Assembly: GCA_016806145.1 (NCBI GenBank)
Contig: CP063167.1
Location: 423,501 to 487,500, forward strand
Source: Variovorax paradoxus
Lineage (GTDB): Bacteria; Pseudomonadota; Gammaproteobacteria; Burkholderiales; Burkholderiaceae_C
Direction of reading: 5' to 3'
Length of the DNA: 64,000 nucleotides
The translations under genes were made by a program, and so were the position numbers. The notes beneath the pieces were generated by a model, which worked only from the letters and a program-made list of their open reading frames with translations, was not told the origin of the DNA and made no database searches. Positions 55,804-64,000 of this stretch are shown piece by piece. Positions within the stretch are counted from its first letter, which is position 1; each line of letters starts with the position of its first letter.

Positions 55804-56700
55804 CTAGAGGGTCGCCCCCTGGAAGGCGTCGACCAGGAAGTCGACCATCACCCGCACCTTCGCGCTGAGATGGCGGCGACTGGCGTAGATCGCGAGGATG
55901 TCGATGGGAGGCATGTGATAGCCCGGCATGACCTCGACGAGTCGGCCGGCCCGCACGTCCTCGCCGAGGACGAAGCTCGGCTGCCAGATGACGCCGGCGC
56001 CGGCGAGGGCCGCGGCGCGCGCGGTCTGGCCGTTGTTGGCGCGCAGGGCCCAGCGCACGCGGACCGATTCCAGCGTTCCGCCGGGACCGGCGAACTGCCA
56101 CTCGTCAGAGGTCGCGCCGTAGGTGTAGCCCAGGCACGGGTGCCGTGACAGGTCCGCGGGCACCTCGGGCATGCCGTGCTTCGCGAGGTAGTCGGGCGAG
56201 GCGCACACGAGGTTCTGCGAGCGGCCCAGGTGGCGCGCGATGTGATTGCCCGACGTGGTCCGCGAGATGCGGATGGCCAGGTCGTAGCCCTCCTCGACGA
56301 TGTCGACCACGCGATCGATGAGGGCGATGTCGAGCTCGACGTCGGGGTACTTCGCCATGAACTTCGGCCACAGCGGCGCCAGCACGAGGCTGCCGAAGCT
56401 CAGCGGCGCATTGAGGCGCAGGCGCCCGCGCGGCTGCAGCGACGCGGTGGTCGCGAGTGCCTCGGTCTCGGCCACCTCCTCGAGGATCGACTTCGCCCGG
56501 TCGAACAGGGCCTCGCCGCCTTCGGTGAGCGACAGCCGGCGCGAAGTGCGGTTGATCAGCCGCGTGCGCAGGTGCGCTTCGAGCTCGTTGACGTAGCGCG
56601 TCACGTTGGCCGGGGAGGTGTCGAGCGCATCGGCCGCCTTGACGAAGCTGCCGCGCGCGACCACGGTCACGAACACCTCGTACGCACGCAATCGGTCCAT
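55804..56700 (-). CDS. LysR-family regulator
   Basis: A 298-residue LysR protein. The HTH is GSFVKAADALDTSPANVTRYVNELEAHLRTRLINRTSRRLSLTEGG, given here as one stretch around residues 17-62 of which the helix SPANVTRYVNELE is the recognition part. The effector domain has LRLNAPLSFGSLVLAPLW. An ATG five codons further upstream is possible. It is divergent from the exported hydrolase/SDR pair; two inverted repeats lie between them. Confidence 0.9.
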   Translation of the reverse strand: MDRLRAYEVFVTVVARGSFVKAADALDTSPANVTRYVNELEAHLRTRLINRTSRRLSLTEGGEALFDRAKSILEEVAETEALATTASLQPRGRLRLNAPLSFGSLVLAPLWPKFMAKYPDVELDIALIDRVVDIVEEGYDLAIRISRTTSGNHIARHLGRSQNLVCASPDYLAKHGMPEVPADLSRHPCLGYTYGATSDEWQFAGPGGTLESVRVRWALRANNGQTARAAALAGAGVIWQPSFVLGEDVRAGRLVEVMPGYHMPPIDILAIYASRRHLSAKVRVMVDFLVDAFQGATL

Positions 56701-56716
56701 GGCCCTGGGCTCCAAT

Positions 56717-56735
56717 CATTCATGAAAGCTGAATG
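56717..56735. promoter_or_regulatory. Inverted repeat CATTC-N9-GAATG before the LysR gene
   Basis: CATTC (56717-56721) and GAATG (56731-56735) are spaced like a LysR-type binding site and lie 17 bp upstream of the LysR start codon, suitable for autorepression. The AAGCTGAAT inside recurs in the second repeat at 56767-56790. Confidence 0.45.
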
Positions 56736-56766
56736 AGTAAACCACTTTTGGGGCCTTTCTGGAAGT

Positions 56767-56790
56767 GAAGCTGAATCATAAATTCGCTTC
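56767..56790. promoter_or_regulatory. Second inverted repeat, near the hydrolase promoter
   Basis: A 24-bp imperfect palindrome with arms GAAGC...GAAT and ATTC...GCTTC lies 31 bp before the exported hydrolase start. It shares AAGCTGAAT with the first repeat. Two related sites between divergent LysR and target genes is the usual LysR pattern. Confidence 0.45.
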
Positions 56791-56820
56791 ACCCCCAAAC
56801 ACAGACCGAAAGGCCCAGAC

Positions 56821-57777
56821 ATGAACACCCCCCATCCCGCCCCCACCCGCCGCGCGCTGATCGCCGGCGCCGCCGCCTTCGGCGCCACACTGAGCTTCGG
56901 CTCGTTGGCGCACGCCGCGCCCGCCGCACCCACCATTGATGCGGTGCCGGGCTTTCGCGCCGGCAGCGCCGAGGTGAACGGCACCCGCATCAACTACCGC
57001 ATCGGCGGCACCGGGCCGGCCATCGTGCTGCTGCACGGCTACGCGGAGACCGGCCACATGTGGAACCCGCTGATGCCGCTGCTGGCGAAGACGCACACCG
57101 TGGTCGTGCCCGATCTGCGCGGCGCGGGCAATTCGTCGAAGCCCGAGAGCGGCTACGGCAAGAAGAACATGGCGGTCGACATCCACGAGCTCGTCAAGTC
57201 GCTCGGCATCCGCAACGTGAGCATCGTCGGCCACGACATCGGCCTGATGGTGGCCTACGCCTATGCCGCGCAGTTCCCCTCGGAGACCGACAAGGTGGTG
57301 CTCATGGACGCCTTCCTGCCCGGCATCGGCCAATGGCAGAACGTCTGGCTGCTGCGCGACCTCTGGCACTTCCATTTCCACGGCGCGACGCCGCTGGCGC
57401 TGGTGCACGGACGCGAGCGCATCTACTTCGAGCATTTCTGGAACGACTTCGCGGCGGACCCCAAGCGCTCGGTGCCCGAGGCCGATCGCCGCTTCTATGC
57501 CAAGGCCTATGCGCAGCCCGGCGGCATGCGCGCCGGCTTCGAATACTTCAAGGCCTTCGAGCAGGACGCGGCCGAGTTCGCCGAACTGGGCAAGACGCCG
57601 CTGCCCATGCCGATGCTGGTTCTCTCCGGGGAAAAGGCCGGTGGCACCTTCCTGATCGAACAGGGCAAGATGGTCGCGACCAACGTGCAGGGCGTGATCG
57701 TCAAGGGGTCCGGTCACTGGCTGATGGAAGAGGCGCCCGACCAGGTCATTCCCGCGCTGGTCAATTTCCTGGGCTGA
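56821..57777 (+). CDS. Tat-exported alpha/beta hydrolase (epoxide-hydrolase-like)
   Basis: A 318-residue hydrolase with a twin-arginine signal peptide (TRRALIAGAAAF, hydrophobic to AHAAPA) and so a folded, periplasmic enzyme. The oxyanion loop is LLHGYAETGHMW. The nucleophile is an aspartate, D139 in IVGHDIGLMV, which marks epoxide hydrolases and haloalkane dehalogenases instead of the serine of esterases. The catalytic histidine is in GSGHWLMEEAP. It pairs with the SDR 34 bp downstream, and a LysR gene is divergent. The substrate is unknown. Confidence 0.88.
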   Translation: MNTPHPAPTRRALIAGAAAFGATLSFGSLAHAAPAAPTIDAVPGFRAGSAEVNGTRINYRIGGTGPAIVLLHGYAETGHMWNPLMPLLAKTHTVVVPDLRGAGNSSKPESGYGKKNMAVDIHELVKSLGIRNVSIVGHDIGLMVAYAYAAQFPSETDKVVLMDAFLPGIGQWQNVWLLRDLWHFHFHGATPLALVHGRERIYFEHFWNDFAADPKRSVPEADRRFYAKAYAQPGGMRAGFEYFKAFEQDAAEFAELGKTPLPMPMLVLSGEKAGGTFLIEQGKMVATNVQGVIVKGSGHWLMEEAPDQVIPALVNFLG

Positions 57778-57811
57778 CACCCGTCTCGTCATCGACACAA
57801 GGAGCATCGAC

Positions 57812-58603
57812 ATGGATCTTCAACTGAAGGGCAAGCTGGCCCTGGTCAGCGGCAGCACCGCCGGCATCGGCTATGCGATCGCGCACACGCTGGCCCGCGA
57901 GGGCGCCAGCGTCATCGTCAACGGCCGGTCGCAGGCGTCGGTCGACGAGGCGGTGGAGTGCATCCGCTCGCAGACGCAGGGCACGGTGGTCGGCTACGCC
58001 GGCGACCTCAGCCGCGCCGACGCCGCCGAGGAACTCGTGCGCCGCCATCCCGGCATCGGCATCCTCGTCAACAACCTCGGCATCTTCGAGGCCAAGGCCT
58101 TCGAGGACATCCCCGACGAGGATTGGCTGCGCTTCTTCGACGTCAACGTGCTGAGCGGCGTGCGGCTCGCGCGCCTGGTGCTGCCGGAGATGAAGCGGGC
58201 GAACTGGGGCAGGATCATCTTCATCTCGAGCGAAAGCGCGGTGCAGATATCGACCGAGATGATCCACTACGGCATGACGAAGACCGCGCAGCTCGCGGTG
58301 TCGCGCGGGCTCGCGGAATCGGTGGCCGGCACGAACATCACGGTGAACAGCGTGCTTCCGGGCCCGACGAAATCGCGCGGCGTCGGCGACTTCGTCGAGG
58401 GCATGGCGCGCTCGAGCAGCAAGAGCTTCGAGCAGGTCGAGGCGGAGTTCTTCGAGCAGATCCGCCCGACCTCGCTGATCAAGCGCTTCGCCACGCCGCA
58501 GGAGGTGGCTTCGCTCGTGGCCTATGTGGCGAGCCCGCTGGCGTCGGCGACCACGGGTGCGGCGCTGCGCGTGGATGGCGGCGTGGTCAAGAGCGCCTTC
58601 TGA
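57812..58603 (+). CDS. Short-chain dehydrogenase/reductase
   Basis: NAD(P)-dependent oxidoreductase of 263 residues. The cofactor motif is VSGSTAGIGYAIAHTLAREGA, the catalytic serine is in IFISSESAVQ, and the Tyr/Lys pair is in HYGMTKTAQLAVSRG. NNLGIFEAKAFEDIPDEDW is a usual SDR segment. The ribosome site is AAGGAGCATCGAC before the ATG at 57812. It is downstream of the hydrolase in one unit and may process the hydrolase product. Confidence 0.92.
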   Translation: MDLQLKGKLALVSGSTAGIGYAIAHTLAREGASVIVNGRSQASVDEAVECIRSQTQGTVVGYAGDLSRADAAEELVRRHPGIGILVNNLGIFEAKAFEDIPDEDWLRFFDVNVLSGVRLARLVLPEMKRANWGRIIFISSESAVQISTEMIHYGMTKTAQLAVSRGLAESVAGTNITVNSVLPGPTKSRGVGDFVEGMARSSSKSFEQVEAEFFEQIRPTSLIKRFATPQEVASLVAYVASPLASATTGAALRVDGGVVKSAF

Positions 58604-58662
58604 CGAAGACGAGGTGAACGGCCGGTAGCAGCCCGCGCGGAAACACTACCGGCCTCGCGGTT

Positions 58663-58680
58663 TATGGGCATATACCCATA
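58663..58680. promoter_or_regulatory. Palindromic site (TATGGGCATATACCCATA) before the MarR gene
   Basis: The arms TATGGG and CCCATA flank CATATA and end seven bases before the MarR start codon. A nearly identical site occurs in front of the MFS gene at 59188-59203, so both are probably bound by the MarR protein. Confidence 0.65.
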
Positions 58681-58687
58681 ATTGCGC

Positions 58688-59146
58688 ATGACCTCCGCCC
58701 ATCACCACCACGGCATGTGCTGCAGCACCGCGCTGCGCAAGGCCACGCGCCGCGTCACGCAGCTCTATGACGAAGCGCTGGCACCGGTGGGGCTGCGCTC
58801 CACGCAGTACTCGATCCTGATGGAGCTGAGCCGTCGCGCCAGCGAAGCGCCGAGCCTCCAGGTGCTGGCCGATGCGCTGGTGATGGACCGCTCCGCGCTC
58901 GGCCACACCCTGCGTCCGCTGGAACGCGATGGCCTGCTGGCACTGCAGCCTGGCGAGTCGGACCGCCGCCAACGCCAGGTGGTGCTGACGCGCAAGGGCC
59001 AGGCGCTCGTCGCGCGCGCGCAGCCGCTGTGGCAGCGCGCGCAGGACCGCTTCTGCGAGGCGTTCGGCGAAGCGGAGGCGGCGCTGTTGCGCATCACCTT
59101 GCTGGACATTGCCGCGGATGAGCGGCTGAGCTTGCGGGCGTCCTGA
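58688..59146 (+). CDS. MarR-family regulator
   Basis: A 152-residue MarR protein with a His/Cys-rich start (SAHHHHGMCCSTALRKA). The helix-turn-helix is PSLQVLADALVMDRSALGHTLRPLERDGL and the wing SDRRQRQVVLTRKG. The histidines and two cysteines near the N-terminus might bind metal or react with oxidants, but this is inference. Palindromes precede it and the following MFS gene, indicating autoregulation plus control of the pump. Confidence 0.88.
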   Translation: MTSAHHHHGMCCSTALRKATRRVTQLYDEALAPVGLRSTQYSILMELSRRASEAPSLQVLADALVMDRSALGHTLRPLERDGLLALQPGESDRRQRQVVLTRKGQALVARAQPLWQRAQDRFCEAFGEAEAALLRITLLDIAADERLSLRAS

Positions 59147-59187
59147 TTTCCGGATTTTCATTCACCGCTTCTTTCGTTGGCCTGAAT

Positions 59188-59203
59188 ATGGGCATATGCC
59201 CCT
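59188..59203. promoter_or_regulatory. Second palindromic site, before the MFS pump
   Basis: Contains the perfect 12-bp palindrome GGGCATATGCCC (59190-59201), preceded by TAT, matching the site at 58663-58680 (shared TATGGGCATAT and CCC). It sits just upstream of the MFS start codon. Confidence 0.65.
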
Positions 59204-59209
59204 AAATCC

Positions 59210-60805
59210 ATGAGCACCCTTCCTCCATCCTCTGCCGTCGCGCAGGATCCGCGTCGACAGCGAGCCGTCCTGCTGGTGGCCTCCATGGTGTGCTCGCTGG
59301 TGATGCTCGACACCAACGTGGTGGCGGTCGCCCTGCCCACCATCGCGCATACGCTCCATGCCGAGTTCGCGGACATGCAATGGGTGATCACCGCATACAT
59401 GCTGCCCTTCGCGGCCCTGCTCATGGCCGCGGGCTCGCTGTGCGACCGGTACGGCCGGCGACGCATCATGGTGATCGGGCAGCTGCTCTTCGTCGGCGCT
59501 TCGCTGTTCTGCGGCACGGCGCCGGCAGCCTGGGTGCTGAATGTGTCGCGGGCATTCCAGGGCGTCGGCGCAGCCCTGCTGTTGACGGCGGCGCTGGCGG
59601 TGATCAACCACGGCTTCCAGGGAGCGGCGCGCGCACGGGCCTACGCGTTCTGGGGCGCCTGCCTCGGCATCGCGATCACCTGCGGGCCCATTCTCGGCGG
59701 CGTGATCTCCAGCACCATCGGCTGGCACTGGGTGTTCCTCATCAACCTGCCGATCGGCGTGGTGCTGATCGCGGCCACACTGCGGGTGGTGGAGGAATCG
59801 CGCGACAAGGAAGCCGTGCGGCTGGACTATGGCGGTGTCGCCACCTTCAGCGGTGCGCTGTTCCTGCTGACCTGGGCGGCCATCGACGGCAACGCGCTGG
59901 GCTGGACCTCGGCCGCGGTACTGGGGCGCCTGATCGGTGGCGTGGTGCTGCTCGAGGCCTTCGTGGTGATCGAGGGCCTGCAGTCGAGGCCCATGGTCGA
60001 CTTCAGGCTGCTGCGCTCACCGGCCTTCGTGGGCAGCGCTTTCGCCATGGTGGGCTACGCGGCGGGGGCGCAGGTCATGCTGTTCTATCTGCCGCTGTAT
60101 CTGCAGAACGCCTTCGGCCTGTCGCCCGCCAGCGCCGGCATCTCGATGCTGCCGTTCGCGCTGCCCATGTTCCTGGTGCCGCGCATCGCGGCGCACTACA
60201 CGGCCGGGTGGACGTCGCGCGCGTTGCTGTGTCTGGGCCTCGGACTGAGCGGCACGGCGAACGCGGCCATGGCGTTGTTGGCCACCGGCGGCGCGGGCTA
60301 CCTTGCCTTCGCCTGTGCGATGACGCTCGCGGGCACCGGCGCCGGCCTGCTCAACGGCGAGACGGCCAAGGCCATGCAGGGCGCGATCCCGCCGCAGCGC
60401 GCGGGCATGGCCTCGGGGCTGGCCGGCACCACGCGCTTCAGCGGCCTGCTGGCGGGCGTGGCCGGATTGGGCGCGGTGCTGGTGGCGGTGGCCAGCGCGG
60501 ACTTCGAGCGCACGGCCCGGCAGCGGTCGTTGGCGCCCGCACTGGCGCGGGACGTGGCCAAGCGCTTCAGCGCGGGCGATGTGGCAGGGGCACTCCATGC
60601 ACTGCAAGCACTTCCCGCCGATGCGTCCGCGGCCGCCGCAACCGCGATGCGATATGCATTCGGCACCGGATTCGCGGCCGCGGCGTGGTCCGCTGCCGGC
60701 GTGGCCGTGGTCGCGCTGGTGCTGACACGGCTGCTGATGCCCGGCCGCGAAGCCCACGCGGCGAACGGGATGCAGGAGGCGCACATGGTGGCGCCCGGTG
60801 AGTGA
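59210..60805 (+). CDS. MFS transporter, DHA2 (EmrB/QacA-like) type
   Basis: A 531-residue efflux transporter with about fourteen hydrophobic segments. It begins VMLDTNVVAVALPTIAHTLHAEFADMQWVITAY in parts, the classic DHA2 start with motif D1. The cytoplasmic loop after TM2 is GSLCDRYGRRRIMVIG (motif A). Motif C-like GACLGIAITCGPILGGVI lies in TM5. It probably exports toxic compounds by proton antiport, under the MarR gene just before it. The aldo-keto reductase follows 26 bp later. Confidence 0.9.
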   Translation: MSTLPPSSAVAQDPRRQRAVLLVASMVCSLVMLDTNVVAVALPTIAHTLHAEFADMQWVITAYMLPFAALLMAAGSLCDRYGRRRIMVIGQLLFVGASLFCGTAPAAWVLNVSRAFQGVGAALLLTAALAVINHGFQGAARARAYAFWGACLGIAITCGPILGGVISSTIGWHWVFLINLPIGVVLIAATLRVVEESRDKEAVRLDYGGVATFSGALFLLTWAAIDGNALGWTSAAVLGRLIGGVVLLEAFVVIEGLQSRPMVDFRLLRSPAFVGSAFAMVGYAAGAQVMLFYLPLYLQNAFGLSPASAGISMLPFALPMFLVPRIAAHYTAGWTSRALLCLGLGLSGTANAAMALLATGGAGYLAFACAMTLAGTGAGLLNGETAKAMQGAIPPQRAGMASGLAGTTRFSGLLAGVAGLGAVLVAVASADFERTARQRSLAPALARDVAKRFSAGDVAGALHALQALPADASAAAATAMRYAFGTGFAAAAWSAAGVAVVALVLTRLLMPGREAHAANGMQEAHMVAPGE

Positions 60806-60831
60806 TCGTCCATCCACGAAGGAGAAATCCC

Positions 60832-61887
60832 ATGCGCTATCGTCTTCTCGGCCGCAAGTCCGGCCTCCGTGTCTCTGAACTCGCTCTCGGTGTCGCCCTG
60901 TTCGGCACGGGCTGGGGCTACGGCTCCGAACATGCCGAGGCGCGCCAGGTGTTCGACCGCTACCTCGAGGCCGGCGGCAACTTCTTCGACACTGCCGACG
61001 GCTACCAGTTCGGCCAGTCCGAATCCATGCTGAGCGAGCTCATCGCGCCGATCCGCGACGACATCGTGGTGGCGACCAAGTACAGCGGCGGCGCGGCGAA
61101 GGAGCCGACCTTGGCGAAGACCGGCAACAGCCGCAAGAACCTCGTCTACTCCGTCGAGCAGAGCCTGCAACGGCTCAAGACGGATCGCGTCGACCTGCTG
61201 TGGGTCCATCACTCCGACAACGTCACGCCCACCGAGGAAATTCTCCGGGGGCTCGATGACCTCGTGCGCGCCGGCAAGATCCTCTACGCCGGCTTCTCGA
61301 ACTTTCCGGCCTGGCGTATCGCGCGCGCGGATCTGCTGGCGGAGCTGCGTGGCTGGTCGCCGCTGGTGGGCGTGCAGTTCGAATACAGCCTGATCGAACG
61401 CAGCGCCGACCGGGAGCTGCTGCCGATGGCCGAAGCGCTGGGCCTGGCGGCCGCTGTGTGGTCGCCGCTCGGAGGCGGCCTGCTCACGGGCAAGTACCGC
61501 AACGGGGAGCAGGGCCGGCTGCAGGGCATGGGCCGGGTCATCCGCACCGAGAAGACCGAGCGCGACGCGGCCGTCGTGGATGCCGTGATCGATGCGGGCG
61601 CGCAGCTCGGGCGTTCGCCGGCCGAAGTGGCGCTGGCATGGCTCGGCAGCAAGGCAAGGACTTCCACCACGTCGATCATTCCGATCATCGGGCCGCGCAC
61701 GGTGGAGCAACTCGACAACAACCTTCTGGCGCTCGACCTGACGCTGCCGCAGGACTTGGTGGACCGGCTCGATCTAGTCAGCCAGATCGCGCATGGGGTT
61801 CCGTTCGAAGTCAATGCGGAGACGCTTCCGCGGATGCTGGGCGGACGTCCACACCTGGTGGATTTGCCCGCCTTCAAAGTTGCCTGA
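60832..61887 (+). CDS. Aldo/keto reductase
   Basis: NADPH-dependent carbonyl reductase of 351 residues with a (beta/alpha)8 barrel. The catalytic residues fit the family: Asp and Tyr in FFDTADGYQFG, Lys in VVATKYSG, and His in DLLWVHHSD. The C-terminal SIIPIIGPRTVEQLDNNL forms the cofactor loop. A GAAGGAG ribosome site precedes the ATG at 60832. It is likely co-transcribed with the MFS pump, suggesting detoxification of reactive carbonyls plus export. It is followed by strong terminators. Confidence 0.92.
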   Translation: MRYRLLGRKSGLRVSELALGVALFGTGWGYGSEHAEARQVFDRYLEAGGNFFDTADGYQFGQSESMLSELIAPIRDDIVVATKYSGGAAKEPTLAKTGNSRKNLVYSVEQSLQRLKTDRVDLLWVHHSDNVTPTEEILRGLDDLVRAGKILYAGFSNFPAWRIARADLLAELRGWSPLVGVQFEYSLIERSADRELLPMAEALGLAAAVWSPLGGGLLTGKYRNGEQGRLQGMGRVIRTEKTERDAAVVDAVIDAGAQLGRSPAEVALAWLGSKARTSTTSIIPIIGPRTVEQLDNNLLALDLTLPQDLVDRLDLVSQIAHGVPFEVNAETLPRMLGGRPHLVDLPAFKVA

Positions 61888-61923
61888 TTAGCTTCTCGCG
61901 TATCGGCAATTGAATTGCCAATA

Positions 61924-61956
61924 AAAAAGCGCCCTGTCGGGGACGGGGCGCTTTTT
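61924..61956 (+). terminator. Bidirectional rho-independent terminator
   Basis: Arms AAAAAGCGCCC (61924-61934) and GGGCGCTTTTT (61946-61956) form a perfect 11-bp stem with an 11-base loop. T runs on both strands make it work for the aldo-keto reductase (plus) and, from the other side, for the rRNA operon (minus). Confidence 0.85.
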
Positions 61957-61980
61957 GTTTTGCTTTTTGCTTGCGCCAAT

Positions 61981-62014
61981 AAAAAAGCCCCAACCGTTTG
62001 GTTGGGGCTTTTTT
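61981..62014 (-). terminator. Bidirectional rho-independent terminator of the rRNA operon
   Basis: Arms AAAAAAGCCCCAACC (61981-61995) and GGTTGGGGCTTTTTT (62000-62014) form a 15-bp stem with a 4-base loop. It lies 11 bp after the 3' end of the 5S rRNA gene (minus strand) and ends that operon. Confidence 0.9.
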
Positions 62015-62025
62015 GGCTGTAAGAG

Positions 62026-62138
62026 CCTGACGATGACCTACTTTCACACGGGAACCCGCACTATCATCGGCGCTGAGTCGTTTCACTGTCCTGTTCGGGA
62101 TGGGAAGGAGTGGGACCAACTCGCTATGGTCATCAGGC
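62026..62138 (-). rRNA. rrf: 5S ribosomal RNA
   Basis: On the minus strand it begins GCCTGATGACCATAGCGAG and includes the conserved loops CCATCCCGAACAGG and TGATAGTGCGG, ending GTCATCGTCAGG. The 5' and 3' ends pair (GCCTGA with TCAGG), as in all 5S molecules; length is about 113 nt. It is the last gene of the operon. Confidence 0.95.
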
Positions 62139-62280
62139 ATAAAGGGTTGCTTGGCTGATCACATGATCAACCAAACGAATTCATAGAGTTTTGAATCAGC
62201 ACGCGCTTAGGCGTTATTTGAATGTGTTTTTGAATGCGTCAACTTGGCATAACACCTTGATCTGACTGATCAAAGTTATA

Positions 62281-64000
<1,720 letters not shown>

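Overview
This is a high-GC chromosomal window from a Burkholderiales bacterium, most likely Comamonadaceae and Variovorax-like. That assignment rests on the acdR/acdS ACC-deaminase pair, the small exported proteins resembling the Burkholderiales DUF4148 type, and the gene repertoire. It is inference from gene content, not a database match. The window ends in the 3' half of an rRNA operon (5S and partial 23S on the minus strand). I found no transposase, integrase, phage gene, CRISPR array or tRNA.

Layout. 1-6.2 kb: tail of a zinc-type quinone oxidoreductase, an acyl-CoA dehydrogenase, a cytochrome P460-like protein, and a three-subunit molybdenum aldehyde oxidoreductase operon resembling E. 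coli PaoABC. 6.4-11.9 kb: a translationally coupled pyruvate dehydrogenase operon, aceE-aceF-lpdA, in which aceE carries two frameshifts. 12.1-13.4 kb: a DUF3100 membrane protein. 13.6-20.8 kb: divergent acdR/acdS, then a small unknown protein, a DUF2817/M14-type metallopeptidase and livHMGF without a binding protein. This may be a unit for amino-acid-like substrates such as ACC. 21-26.4 kb: a P450, an unusual HTH-GAF regulator divergent from a GMC oxidoreductase, and a small secreted protein coupled to a pseudo-receiver regulator.

26.5-46.3 kb is dense in regulators: AraC, LysR, MarR, a STAND ATPase with a winged helix, and two paralogous LuxR-type proteins with degenerate receivers. Between them lie small hydrolases, an SDR, NTF2-like and DoxX-like proteins, small exported proteins and an MFS pump. 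46.3-49.2 kb holds a large lipoprotein with a possible clan-CD-like His/Cys dyad and a TIG domain, plus a possible gene remnant. 49.2-54.8 kb is a FUSC/DUF1656/HlyD/outer-membrane efflux operon ending in a LysR gene, with an AraC regulator divergent. 55.8-61.9 kb holds a LysR/hydrolase/SDR unit and a MarR/MFS/aldo-keto reductase unit with matching palindromic operators. Two strong terminators then separate the genes from the rRNA operon.

Overall the region combines central metabolism (PDH), a plant-associated trait (ACC deaminase) and many small regulator-plus-enzyme or regulator-plus-efflux modules, as expected of a versatile soil or rhizosphere bacterium.
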